A stretch of 64,000 bases of DNA. It comes from CAWGXG01 sp963826505. Its GTDB lineage: Bacteria > Chloroflexota > Anaerolineae > Aggregatilineales > Aggregatilineaceae. Below the pieces are notes generated by a model. It had not been told where the DNA came from. It searched no databases and was given only the letters and a program-made list of their open reading frames with translations. The position numbers and the translations under genes were made by a program. The DNA lies in assembly GCA_963826505.1 (NCBI GenBank), contig CAWGXG010000006.1, positions 682,001 to 746,000 of the forward strand. The letters run 5' to 3'. How positions within the stretch are numbered: position 1 is the first letter of the stretch; the number at the start of each line of letters is the position of its first letter. This document shows, in pieces, positions 26,662-36,129 of the stretch.

Positions 26662-27875
26662 TCGATGGCCTGAACCAGATCATGAGCAATATTCAGGCAA
26701 GCCTCAACTGCCTCGACCTCGATGGCATCCACTGTATCCTGCAGCGTGTGGTACACCAGACCATCGCGGATCAAGCCAACGGGCATGGCGACCAACGTAG
26801 TGGCTTTTACCCCCATTCTCACCAATGCGGCGGCGTCAGTTCCACCCCCGCCAAACGGCATTCGGCTAAGTTTCTGTGGGTAGCCCGCCCTACCAGCCAG
26901 GTTAGCGCATTTTTCAGCCAATGCTCTGGAAAGCTGTCGGGTATTATTGATATCGGTCGTCAAGAATTGAACTTCGTTGACCTTGTAAACACAATCGATA
27001 TTCAACATATAGGTGGGGAGTGACTCCAACTCAGCTTGGTGGCGGCGAGCAAATTCCTTGGACCCCCGCAGCCCAAACTCCTCGGCATCAAAGCTCACAA
27101 AGATTAATCGCGTGCGACGTAACGTGCTTTTTCCCGGACATTCGAGCTTAACAAACATGTCTGCCAGTTCTGGCAGCATGGCGCTGACAATCAGATTATC
27201 GCCGGCTCCAGGCGTGACCCGCTGGGAGACAATGAACAATCTGGAAAGCACAAACACGCTTCCGAACGTGAGAAACCAGGTTGAGTAAGGGACGAACGAG
27301 GGCGTTTTCTCAGAGGTAACTCGGTAGAAGACCCACAGCCAGGAAAAGACCAAACCGACGGTATTAAAATAATCGACCATCACAATTTTGAGAGCATATA
27401 GCTTCTGCCAACGGCGCAAAAGGCCTGATTCTTGAGCGCTGTCATGATGCCCACTGATAATGAGCTGTTGAACAACTTCTTCTTCTGGCTCGAGCCGGGC
27501 GACGAGATTGGCACAGTCCTTTTTGGAAAAGAGTCGATCAATGAATTCTCGATAGTAACCAAATTCAAAAATGCCAATTAGCGCAATACAGAGAAAACAA
27601 ATCGCGGCTAGATAAGGCATATCGAAGTGCAGAAAGCCAACACTCACAAAATACACCAGCGCGCTGAGTTGTAGAGACCCCATAAATGCTTTTGGATGCG
27701 CCGCAAAAGGTTCAAGATCTGCGTGTCCACAACTTACCTGCAAGTTCTGTTGAAGGGATCGGGCTGCATTCCAACAGCTTTCAGAACCTGCCAGCCGGGG
27801 GCCGAAATGCTCGATCAAATCCCCAGTCGTTGCCAAGGCTCGCATTGCGGCGGGGTGAAATGTGGAAATCTTCAA
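26640..27875 (-). CDS. M28 family membrane metallopeptidase
   Basis: A 411-residue aminopeptidase-like protein. Zinc ligands typical of M28 are visible in order: SGHHDS (His143 or 144), GAGDN (Asp226), SFDAEEFG with the catalytic Glu265 and ligand Glu266, NIDC (Asp294) and VYHTLQDT. Hydrophobic helices occur at about 67-106, before the domain, and at about 168-217, between the first His and the Asp ligand, so the catalytic domain is split by membrane segments. It would cleave N-terminal residues of peptides at the membrane. It starts 26 bases after the BTAD regulator ends. Confidence 0.82.
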   Translation of the reverse strand: MKISTFHPAAMRALATTGDLIEHFGPRLAGSESCWNAARSLQQNLQVSCGHADLEPFAAHPKAFMGSLQLSALVYFVSVGFLHFDMPYLAAICFLCIALIGIFEFGYYREFIDRLFSKKDCANLVARLEPEEEVVQQLIISGHHDSAQESGLLRRWQKLYALKIVMVDYFNTVGLVFSWLWVFYRVTSEKTPSFVPYSTWFLTFGSVFVLSRLFIVSQRVTPGAGDNLIVSAMLPELADMFVKLECPGKSTLRRTRLIFVSFDAEEFGLRGSKEFARRHQAELESLPTYMLNIDCVYKVNEVQFLTTDINNTRQLSRALAEKCANLAGRAGYPQKLSRMPFGGGGTDAAALVRMGVKATTLVAMPVGLIRDGLVYHTLQDTVDAIEVEAVEACLNIAHDLVQAIDQEDHNL

Positions 27876-27900
27876 CTGAATTGGATCCTCACGTATTTTG

Positions 27901-30253
27901 TCAGTGTTGTTTCGGCGTCAGTCGCTCCAACTCAGCACTCACGGCTAACGCCTGCGCTTGCTGGCCCCCCAGTTCATAAGCCCGGACCAACTGCACATAC
28001 AATTCGCGTATCTGCGACTCGATCTCTGCGTGGACCAACAGCCCCTCCTCCACCAATTGACGCGCCTTCTCAAAATGAGCGATAGCGTCGTTCGTGGCAG
28101 CGAGCTGCAGCGCTGCCTGCCCCGCTGCCAGGCTGTGGCGGAAAGCCGGCTCTACCAGCCCGGCAGCCAGTGCGTGATGGGCCAGCACAGCCGAAAGGTC
28201 ATTAGCCGCTTCGAGGACATCCAATGCGCGCCCGTGGAAAAGCCGCCGCCGCGCATCTCCCGCCTCAGTGTAGACGACATCGCGGATCATGTCGTTTGCA
28301 AAGGCATAGGCGCTAGTGGTGCCGGGCCCCGTTACTTCCGACAAGAATCGACCGCTGACCAGTTCGTCCAAGGCAGATAATCCTGTATCTTCTGGCACGT
28401 TGGAGACGACACACAGGCGCTCGAAGGTGATCCGCTGTTCCAGCACAGATCCGGCTGCCAACAGGGTGAAGGCATGCGGGCTAAGTCGATGCAAGCGCGA
28501 GCGGATCACAGCCCGCACGGTGGATGGAACGCGAACCGCTTGCCCAAGATCGTGTTCGGCGTCAACCTCGAAAGCCCACATTCCCTCTGCCTGCCGTTTC
28601 GGATGAAGGGCTCCACGTTCGAGCAAATCCTTTAGCGTTTCCATTAAATAAAATGGCTGCCCGCGTGTTTCGTGGAACACCCATTCGGCGAAGTCGGCAG
28701 CAGGTGGCGACAGGATAGACTGTACCATCTGCACAGTATCCGATTCATCTAGTGGGTCCAACTCGAGATGATATGGCACCAACTCACGCTCCACGTGTCC
28801 CAGCCACGCAATAAGGCCCGCTTGCGGAGGCTGGCTCATCGGGTGCAAGGCTTCAGAGCGCACGCTGATCAATAACATGATCCGCGCAGCACTTTCCCGC
28901 CAGCGCCGGATAGCGTATTGGAGCAGGTCCAATGTCGCACTATCCGCCCACTGCGCATCGTCCACAAACAGGACCAGCGGCGATCGCAGGGCCAGAGCTA
29001 ACGTTAAGCGCACGAATGCTTCAAAGAGCTGTGTCCGGTCTGTGTTCGTTCCCCGGCGCGCAGGCGGCAGTTCTGGATAACGGTCGCGCAATTCCGGCAA
29101 GAGCTGACTCAGTAAAGACAACCACGCGTCCCCCAGATACTCCTGCGGCGCGTCTTCACGATCCAGCCACAGCCGGAGCGCCTCAACCAGCGGCTGAAAC
29201 GGCATGTGGCTGCCACTCTCAAAGGCACCCCCCTGCAGCACTTCTGCCTCTTGCGCATTGGCCCAGGCTAAAAACTCCCTGGCGAGACGGGTCTTGCCAA
29301 TTCCTGCTTCGCCACGCAGGATGACAACTTGAACCTGACCTGCGACTGCACGTCCGTACCTCTCTATCAGCGCCTGACGCTCGGCGCTTCGCCCGGCAAA
29401 CAGATGTTCAAGGTACGAAACAGGGGTATCTAATTGGAGCGCGGGGTGTGGCCTAGGATGTTGACTGCGAATCAGCGCAGCCAGCGCCACTGTGTCTGGC
29501 TCTGGCTCCAGGTTCAACTCATCCACCAGCACGGCGCAACACGCATCATAGGTGTCCAGTGCCTGACCGCGCTCCCCGGCAGCGAAATGAGCGCGCATCT
29601 TGCGGCGATAGGCGACTTCGTTTAGCGTATCGAGGGCGATCCATCGCGAGGCTGTCTCAGCAGCGCTGGCAAAATCGCCACCTGCAAACTGGATTTCGGA
29701 CAGCCGGTCAAGAATAAGTCCCAAGCGTCGCCGCCAGACTTCGCCCTGGGTGACCACCCAATCGTCGAAGTCGGGCGCATCCCCGAGCGAAAACCCGGTG
29801 AGAAAATCGCCGCGGTGGCATGCGGCCGCGGACTGCAACACGGGTAGACTGGCCGAATTTTCCGGTGGCACGCGGCGCGAACGGTCGGTCCGGGCCATTG
29901 AGTAGGCCCGTTCCACATTATGCAGGTCAAGCTCGACATCGGCGTCGGGATTCAAACCCAGGGTATGGTGAGTGACAGAGAGAAAGGACGTGTGAGTTCT
30001 GATCGCGGCCTGGATCCAAAGTGGTTTGCAGATGGCCGAGTGTGTTACGGAGCGAGGCGCGGCTGCGCTCCGAGTTTGATTCTGGCCAAAGGAGGGCAGC
30101 CAGGTGTTCGCGCGGTTGCGACCCTCCCTCAAGCGCTAGATAGATCAACAACGCCAGCGTCTTGCGTGTGGGAAAAGTCAGCCGCGTTTCACCCAGAAGC
30201 ACTTCGGGTGGCCCTAGTAAACGAAAACGTAATGGGGATGAATTTCCGATCAC
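27901..30253 (-). pseudogene. BTAD/SARP-type ATPase transcriptional activator, frameshifted near its N-terminus
   Basis: The 5' frame gives the OmpR-like winged helix (LRFRLLGPPEVLLGETRLTF, REHLAALLWPESNSERSR) and ends out of frame. The rest continues in another frame from about 30010: a BTAD domain (GDFLTGFSLGDAPDFDDWV, ALDTYDACCAVLVDELNLEP), then a AAA/STAND ATPase with P-loop RGEAGIGKTRLA, Walker B LVLFVDDAQWAD and a short TPR tail. I place the start at GTG 30253, with AAGGA eight bases upstream. The C-terminal TPR array is shorter than in relatives of 1000 residues or more. One indel around 30000-30020 would restore a single protein of about 780 residues, so this could be a sequencing error. 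The target is unknown. Confidence 0.75.
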
Positions 30254-30441
30254 TACCCAATTCCTTGTGACGCTGTTGAGACGCTTGCTCACTATACTGG
30301 ATTATAAAGCGTAAAACGCCTGTCGGATAAAAGCAGGGCATTCAATTTCGGTACAAAGCGATCGGGAGAACGACAGTCCCAATCGTAGGCGGCATGCTCA
30401 AGCGCTGCATGAACAAGCGAAACGTTAAGGAGGACAGCCCG

Positions 30442-30825
30442 ATGCCTGGCATCATTCTGACATTTCCTATCGTGGCCGGCAAGGTGGAAGCCTGGCGGCG
30501 TTTTTGCCAGGAGTTATCCGGCTCTCGACGGGATATGTATGAGGCATCCCGCCAACGGTTGGGCATCACGCGCGAGCGGTTGACCCTGGTAGAGACTGGG
30601 TTTGGGTCGGCGGCAGTGACTACGTTGGAAGCCCCCGATATCGACCGGGCGCTAGGTCAGATCATCGCCTCCAAACTTCCCTTTGACCGCTGGTACAGGG
30701 CGCAAGTGCGCGAGCTGCACGGCATCAATCTGGCCGGCTATGAGCAGTTCCTGCAACAGACACCGCTGCCCCCCAATCAAGAGCTGATGTTTGAGTGGAC
30801 GTACCTGTCAAGTGCTGGTGAGTGA
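30442..30825 (+). CDS. Conserved-looking protein of unknown function (127 aa)
   Basis: A soluble 127-residue protein starting at ATG 30442 with AAGGAGG eight bases before. FPIVAGKVEAWRRFCQEL, RERLTLVETGFGSAAVTTLE and QIIASKLPFDRWYRAQVREL suggest a ferredoxin-like dimeric alpha/beta barrel fold, as in small stress or monooxygenase-like proteins, but I do not recognise the family. It is directly upstream of the SPFH pseudogene and probably shares its transcript. Confidence 0.65.
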   Translation: MPGIILTFPIVAGKVEAWRRFCQELSGSRRDMYEASRQRLGITRERLTLVETGFGSAAVTTLEAPDIDRALGQIIASKLPFDRWYRAQVRELHGINLAGYEQFLQQTPLPPNQELMFEWTYLSSAGE

Positions 30826-30848
30826 ACCGCCGTGCAAAGGAGAATGCT

Positions 30849-31704
30849 GTGAGAACGTTACGTGGTCCGATTTATACCCTGCGCCCATACGAGCGCGGCA
30901 TCCAGGAAACCCTGGGTAGATATACGGGATTTGTGATGCCAGGCCTGGGATTTCAAATCCCGTTCGTTCACCTCATTCGTGTACGCGATGTGCGCGAACA
31001 CACCATGGATATTGAGCCTCAACCGGTGATTACCAAAGACAACGTTGAAATTACGGTGGATGGTGTGATGTGGGTTCGCCCCACGGCCGATGAAGAAGGG
31101 ATCAAGCGCACGTTCTACAACATCGATGACTGGAAGCGCGCTGTTATCCAATTGGCGATGACGAATCTGCGCCAGGAGTTTGGCGAGCTGTCGCTAGATG
31201 AGAAGTCTCGTGGCTCGTGAGAAGATCGCCAACAATTTGCAGCGGATCCTGAACGCCTTTGCAGTCGAATGGGGACTGACCGTCAGTAAGGTGGAAATTC
31301 GTCTGATCGATCCCCCCGATGACATCAAGAAGGCTATGCACAAACAGAAGACAGCCGAGCAAGAACGGCGTTCCATGAAATTGCTGGCGACAGGTGAATT
31401 CGAGGCTGCCCAACAACAGAAACTGGCGATCATCCAACGTGCTGAGGGAGAACGAGAAGCCGTGATTTAAGTTGCCCAGGGCAAGGCCGAAGCCATCCGG
31501 CTGGTAAACGAGGCGGCAGAGAGATATTTCGTCGGCAACGCCCAGGCGCTTAAGCAACTGGAGATGGTCGAAACCGCTCTGCGAGATAACACGAAGGTGG
31601 TCATCACCGAGCACGGCATCAGTCCGACGCTGCTGTTAGGCGACCTGCCTATCAGTACACCGGGCGAGAAACCCAACGGACGGGAAGTAAGTCGTCGGAC
31701 CTGA
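30849..31704 (+). pseudogene. SPFH/band 7 (stomatin/prohibitin-like) gene, broken by a frameshift and a stop codon
   Basis: The GTG at 30849, after AAAGGAG, opens a band-7 protein: RPYERGIQETLGRYTG, PVITKDNVEITVDGVMWVRP and AMTNLRQEFGELSLDE. One extra A near 31200 shifts the frame; the next frame continues SLVAREKIANNLQRILNAFA to REAVI, then a TAA at 31468-31470. The same frame continues beyond it as VAQGKAEAIRLVNEAAERYF to 31704. Removing the A and the stop yields one 284-residue protein. The N-terminal membrane helix usual in SPFH proteins is absent. Two independent lesions argue for a true pseudogene. Confidence 0.82.
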
Positions 31705-31876
31705 GTTTGAGCAGAGCGGGGAGGCAGTTGTCGGATACTACCGGCTGGCTTCTTGGAGCAGACAAAAACACAGACCGAGGATACCTTCGGACTGGGCATG
31801 GGCATGGTGCGAAGGTTTTCAGAGTTATCGATTCATGAACTTCCGATTGTATTACAAACGATGAAGGGAACATATC

Positions 31877-32356
31877 ATGGCAACGTATGAGAAGTCGATC
31901 CAGATCGCGGCTCCGCCGGAAGAAGTGTGGACATGCCTGACCCACCCCACCTGGATACAGAAATGGTGGACGGCGCTGCGGGAGTATCACTATGGCAGTG
32001 AACTGCACACGGGGGTAGGAATGACCTTCGTGGTGGAGGAGAAGATCGGCATGGGGCCTCTACTCAAGATCAGGTTTGAAGTGACCAAATGGATGGAACC
32101 GGAGCGGATCATGTTCGAGATGGTCTCGGGCACCGGGGCCAAGAGTTACGAAATCTCGTGGACGCTGGAACCGGCCGAGGGTGGTACGTTGTTTAACTAC
32201 GTGGAGCGCTTGACATTGTCCAACGGGTTTATGGATAAGGTATGGAGCATGCTGGGGCGACGTTCCGGCATGGGACATATCGAAGGTTATCTGCGCAACC
32301 TGAAGACGCTCGCTGAATCACGGGCAGCCCATGCCGAGCAACGCGAAGCGGCTTGA
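31877..32356 (+). CDS. SRPBCC (START-like/polyketide cyclase) family protein
   Basis: A 159-residue soluble protein: YEKSIQIAAPPEEVWTCLTH, then a WWTAL element, VTKWMEPERIMFEM and a C-terminal helix (GHIEGYLRNLKTLAESR). This is the helix-grip fold that binds hydrophobic ligands; the ligand is not predictable. ATG 31877 follows GAAGGGAA. It sits between the SPFH pseudogene and a GlsB-like gene in a co-directional group that looks stress- or membrane-related. Confidence 0.85.
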   Translation: MATYEKSIQIAAPPEEVWTCLTHPTWIQKWWTALREYHYGSELHTGVGMTFVVEEKIGMGPLLKIRFEVTKWMEPERIMFEMVSGTGAKSYEISWTLEPAEGGTLFNYVERLTLSNGFMDKVWSMLGRRSGMGHIEGYLRNLKTLAESRAAHAEQREAA

Positions 32357-32447
32357 CGTTGTCAGGCGCGATCCGTTTGGTGAACCGGGGATCGTCTTAA
32401 CCGCGTTCAAATTAGGATGTGGTAAACAGAAAAGGGAAACACAAATC

Positions 32448-32723
32448 ATGGACCAGATGGGTTTTGTCGCTTGGCTAGTTATCGGGGCGATTGCCGGATG
32501 GCTCGCCAGCAAAGTGATGAAGACCAGTCGCCAGCAGGGGCTGCTCATGGACATCGTCGTGGGTATCCTCGGCGCGTTCGTCGGAGGCTTTCTGTTTGAG
32601 CAGTTCGGCTCAACGGGCACGACTGGCTTCAATATCTGGAGCATTTTCGTCGCTTTTACCGGGGCGGTGGTGCTGTTGGTTGGGATCCGGTTGCTGACCG
32701 GACGCCGTCGTCTTTTCGCCTAG
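32448..32723 (+). CDS. GlsB/YeaQ/YmgE family stress-response membrane protein
   Basis: A 91-residue, three-helix membrane protein: LVIGAIAGWLASKVM, then GLLMDIVVGILGAFVGGFLF with the glycine-rich signature, then a C-terminal helix ending GRRRLFA. The ATG at 32448 follows AAAGGGAAA. Members are transglycosylase-associated or acid-stress proteins of unknown biochemical role. Confidence 0.9.
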   Translation: MDQMGFVAWLVIGAIAGWLASKVMKTSRQQGLLMDIVVGILGAFVGGFLFEQFGSTGTTGFNIWSIFVAFTGAVVLLVGIRLLTGRRRLFA

Positions 32724-32748
32724 AGGTGGACGTACTGACCGAAAGAGT

Positions 32749-32780
32749 AAGGATACGGACGATAATACGGCCGTATCCTT
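32749..32780 (+). terminator. Hairpin after the GlsB-like gene
   Basis: AAGGATACGG (32749-32758) pairs exactly with 32771-32780 across a 12-base loop, 25 bases past the stop. Only TTTC follows. Confidence 0.55.
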
Positions 32781-32921
32781 TCAGAATGGCCCGCCAATAT
32801 CTTACGGGATGGAATGAATGTGCAAGTGATGAACAATGGTCGGATAGGCTGTGGTCACAGGGCAAAAGCACATGCCGAGCGTGAGTTGGACGCATTAACG
32901 TATACGCTGGAATGGTAAACC

Positions 32922-33953
32922 ATGATACGTTCGCTGGTGATTGCACCAAACTCTAGTTCTTCAGCCGATGCGGCAGCCGAAATTGTCTCTGCCGGCCCTG
33001 TCATCCTGCGGCGTAACCTTACACAGGAAAAACTGGAAACGTGCTTTGCCAAAGGCTGCACCATGTGGATTGACGTTGTCACCCCTGAAGCGACAGAAAT
33101 TCGTTGGCTTGAGGGTTTGCTGCAGCTGTCACCCAATGTTGTGGCAGATTTATTGCGGGAAGATCGTCGTCCAACCCTGTTGGTGTACCCCCGGTATCTC
33201 TTCCTGTCTCTTTTCCAGCCCCATGTACCAAGCAATGGAAATGTGATTGTAGGCAGAGAAATCAACTGCATCATTGGTGATCATTTCTGCGTGACGGTGC
33301 GGCAGGCAGATGCCTCTTCCGTGGAAGCGGCTTACGATCGGGTTGCTCAGAACCCCGATTCTTGGTCTCGCGGAGTGGCCTTTTTTCTCTACCTCACCGC
33401 GCAACATGCTATTGACACCTACTATCCCCTGCTCGATCGCATCAGCAATCAGTTAAACGAATTAGAAGAAGAACTCCTGAATGACGGTGCGGACAAACAA
33501 GCACAAAAATCTGTGTATCGGATCAAACAGCATCTCATTGGGCTCCGGCAGATGATCGCCCCACAGCGCGAAGTGCTCTCCAATCTAATGGGCGAACAGC
33601 GCGTCTCCAGCGACGAGGGTATTCGAGATCTGTTCCGTCATCTCTATGAACGGTTACTGGGCATTTATGATGTAATCGATTCGCAGCGCGACCTCACTAA
33701 CAATGCGCTGGACATTATCGCTCATCAGCAGTCGCGCAAAATGGGTGAGGCTGTCAATCGCCTCACGATCATTTCTATGGTATTTTTGCCCTTCACGTTT
33801 TTCGTGAGCTTTTTTGACTCAAATTTCTTCATTGTCGACAAATCCGTGATTTTGCCGGTCAATGGTCTCGTGATTTCTATAGTTGTTACTGTGCTGATGG
33901 CCACATCTATTGTGGTGATGCGCATGGTTTTTCAGCGGCGTGACTGGGTTTGA
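32922..33953 (+). CDS. CorA-like metal ion transporter lacking the GMN motif
   Basis: A 343-residue CorA/MIT protein. The N-terminal alpha/beta cytoplasmic domain is followed by long helices (QLNELEEELLNDGADKQAQK, MIAPQREVLSNLMGEQRVSS) and two C-terminal membrane helices (about 282-300 and 316-333), with the basic C-terminus QRRDW. The pore-entry YGMNF motif is replaced by FDSNF: the Asn is kept but Gly-Met is lost. In CorA this motif selects Mg2+, so specificity may differ (Zn2+, Co2+ or inactive). Start ATG follows GGAATGG. Confidence 0.85.
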   Translation: MIRSLVIAPNSSSSADAAAEIVSAGPVILRRNLTQEKLETCFAKGCTMWIDVVTPEATEIRWLEGLLQLSPNVVADLLREDRRPTLLVYPRYLFLSLFQPHVPSNGNVIVGREINCIIGDHFCVTVRQADASSVEAAYDRVAQNPDSWSRGVAFFLYLTAQHAIDTYYPLLDRISNQLNELEEELLNDGADKQAQKSVYRIKQHLIGLRQMIAPQREVLSNLMGEQRVSSDEGIRDLFRHLYERLLGIYDVIDSQRDLTNNALDIIAHQQSRKMGEAVNRLTIISMVFLPFTFFVSFFDSNFFIVDKSVILPVNGLVISIVVTVLMATSIVVMRMVFQRRDWV

Positions 33954-34044
33954 ATGTAGGACACGGGTGACAATCATCTCTTGCTGAAGTTGTGGCAGAG
34001 CTAATAGTCGAAGGTGCAACCTGTAAATCGTCAGAATTTTCTGG

Positions 34045-34340
34045 ACAGATCATGACGAATACTTCAGGGGTTTTTCGCGCCCGAATCCATCCTCTCTAAA
34101 GATATTCTATACTGGAACGGTTTGTGGCATCTGTCTTGTCTAGGGCAGGTCAAGGTAGCTTGTACGGCTATTCAATTGCGGGCCACCGCCACCGCGTGCA
34201 GACGCCCGCTGGTCCTCGTTGCCAAGCACAGCGCCGACGATTTTCTACACAGACAGTTGGAAGCAGCTTAGCATTCCGAACACAAGTTGTCCAGGAAGTC
34301 CGACTATGGGTAGCTTGTGCGAAGAATCGGCCACGGATTG
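34045..34340. repeat. Copy A of a diverged dispersed repeat (partner at 57.6-58.2 kb)
   Basis: Two blocks (about 34050-34140 and 34185-34315) match two blocks near 57600-57685 and 58030-58165 at roughly 65-75% by eye. A shared translated pattern RFSTQ..SS.A.RT.VVQE is seen in the plus frame. No intact gene is present. It may be a decayed IS or a non-coding element. Confidence 0.55.
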
Positions 34341-34386
34341 ATTTATTGACCCCCACAGGCTACGCGAAGCGCTTGTTCAATTTCCA

Positions 34387-35109
34387 TCACGCCCTTGAAA
34401 CGGGGTATGGGGTCTTTGGAGGTGGCTTGCTGGAAACATCGTTCAAGTCGTCGCGAATCCCATCGTCGACCGTTTGCAGCGCCGGTAACGGATCATTGAG
34501 GTGCCTGTACAACAGCTCAATGTGAGACAGATTTGGAAACGGGTGCGCGCCCTCTAACCTCTCGTAGAGCACCACGCCCAAACTGGTCACGTCTGTCTGT
34601 GGCGTGACCGGCTCGCGACGTGCTTGTTCTGGCGCGAGGTATTCCGGCGACCCCAGGAACCCGTCTGGTTCGCTTACCTGTTGGGATCGGGCGTAATCCT
34701 TGGCGATGCCGGAATCGGCGAAAAAGGCATTGTTGTCTTCATCCAGCAGGATGTTGCCCGGCTTGATGTCGCGGTGGATGATGCCGCTATGGTGCGCGTG
34801 GTGCGGCGCCTGCGCCAATTGATCGACTATCAACACGGTGTCTTCGAGACTCAGCTCCCCCTGCGACTTGATCTGTTGCGCGAGACTCCCGCCACGCAGC
34901 CAACGCATCACCAGAAACGCGCCTTCTGGATCGCGCCAGTAGTTGTACAGCGGCACGATGTGACGGTGTTCCAGATGCGCGATAACCTGGGTTTCGGATT
35001 CGAAGCGGCGAATGAAATCCGGCTGGTTGGCACGGTCGGGCGAATGCATGCAATCACAACTAACTCCAGATAAAACTTCTTTAAGCGAAATTTGGCCACA
35101 AATTAACAT
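34387..35109 (-). pseudogene. Serine/threonine protein kinase fragment
   Basis: Only the middle of a Hanks-type kinase remains: DFIRRFESETQVIAHLEHRH, the hinge, catalytic loop IIHRDIKPGNILLDEDN, an activation segment with ADSGIAK where DFG should be, and LGSPEYLAPEQ. The glycine loop and catalytic Lys are missing at the N-terminus, and the C-lobe ends after about 240 residues. It should be catalytically dead. A 3' boundary near 34390 abuts repeat copy A, suggesting disruption by that element. Confidence 0.78.
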
Positions 35110-35205
35110 GCCCTAAACCAGCCCTAAATGTAATCTTAGTATTGTCTTGCTATGATTACATATTTGCCTCATTGTCATTCTGAAGCGATAGCCGATAGGT
35201 GCTCC

Positions 35206-36126
35206 ATGACTGCTCGACAACCCAGGCCAAATAATCCGTCGCGGATACGGTTTGTGCCCCTTTGTATTATGGCGCTGCTGGCCGTTTCACTCGCCGCGTG
35301 TAGCTCGGAGTCACGTGCAGACGGGGCATCAAATTCGTCGCGGGCTATCCAAAACAAAGGATCCGATACGCTGGTCAACGTGGCGCTGGCGTGGGCAGAA
35401 GCCTACCAAAAGGTGGATCAGTCTGTATCGATCGCAGTGACGGGTGGCGGCTCTGGCACCGGGATTGCCGCGTTGATTAATGGCACGGTTGATATTGCCA
35501 ACGCGTCGCGCGAGATTAAATCGGACGAAATCACTGCGGCAGAAAATAACGGGATCGAACCCGTGGAGACAGTAGTCGCTGTCGATGCCCTGGCGGTGAT
35601 TGTCAATCCGAAAAACCCGGTAGACAGGCTCACTATCCCCCAACTGGCGGACATTTTCACCGGGCGCATCACTAACTGGAAAGAGGTCGGTGGGAACGAC
35701 GCCCCGATTGTGCTCGTGTCACGCGAGAGTAATTCGGGCACGCATGTTTACTTCCTGGAGCAGGTGGTTCGTCGTGGAGAAAAAGACAATACCGACATTT
35801 TCGCTGCCAAAACCCTGATGATGCCCTCTTCGGTCGGGATCACCAGCGAAGTCGGGCGCAATCCGAACGCCATCGGCTATGACGGCCTGGGATACGTAAC
35901 AGACAAGGAAAAGATGATCGCCGTAGCCAGGACTGCCGACGACCCCTATATTTTGCCCAGCGTTGCAACCGGCGCTGATGGCAGTTATCCCCTGGCTCGC
36001 AACCTGTACATGTATACGGCAGGCGAGCCGACTGGCGTCATCGCTGAATATATGGATTGGATTCACGGCCCAGAAGGACAGCAGATCGTAGCCCAGTTGG
36101 GCTTTGTGCCTCTTCCACAGGAGTAA
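35206..36126 (+). CDS. pstS: Phosphate ABC transporter substrate-binding lipoprotein PstS
   Basis: A 306-residue phosphate-binding protein. The signal peptide carries a lipobox (SLAACSS), so it is a lipoprotein. Phosphate-binding features are AIQNKGSDTLVNVALAW, TGGGSGTGIAALINGTVDIA and VSRESNSGTHVYFLE. I choose ATG 35206, after AGGTG, because it puts the charged n-region directly before the hydrophobic core; the ATG at 35152 lacks a ribosome site. First gene of the pstSCAB-B-phoU locus, with three bases to pstC. Confidence 0.95.
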   Translation: MTARQPRPNNPSRIRFVPLCIMALLAVSLAACSSESRADGASNSSRAIQNKGSDTLVNVALAWAEAYQKVDQSVSIAVTGGGSGTGIAALINGTVDIANASREIKSDEITAAENNGIEPVETVVAVDALAVIVNPKNPVDRLTIPQLADIFTGRITNWKEVGGNDAPIVLVSRESNSGTHVYFLEQVVRRGEKDNTDIFAAKTLMMPSSVGITSEVGRNPNAIGYDGLGYVTDKEKMIAVARTADDPYILPSVATGADGSYPLARNLYMYTAGEPTGVIAEYMDWIHGPEGQQIVAQLGFVPLPQE

Positions 36127-36129
36127 TCC

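Noticed and set aside
31190..31210. Programmed frameshift in the SPFH gene
   Set aside because: There is no slippery heptamer or downstream pseudoknot-like element, and a separate stop codon occurs later, so decay is simpler.
34168..34356. Small minus-strand protein similar to one at 58077-58295
   Set aside because: The shared pattern follows from the nucleotide repeat. Neither frame has a ribosome site, so both are treated as repeat sequence rather than genes.
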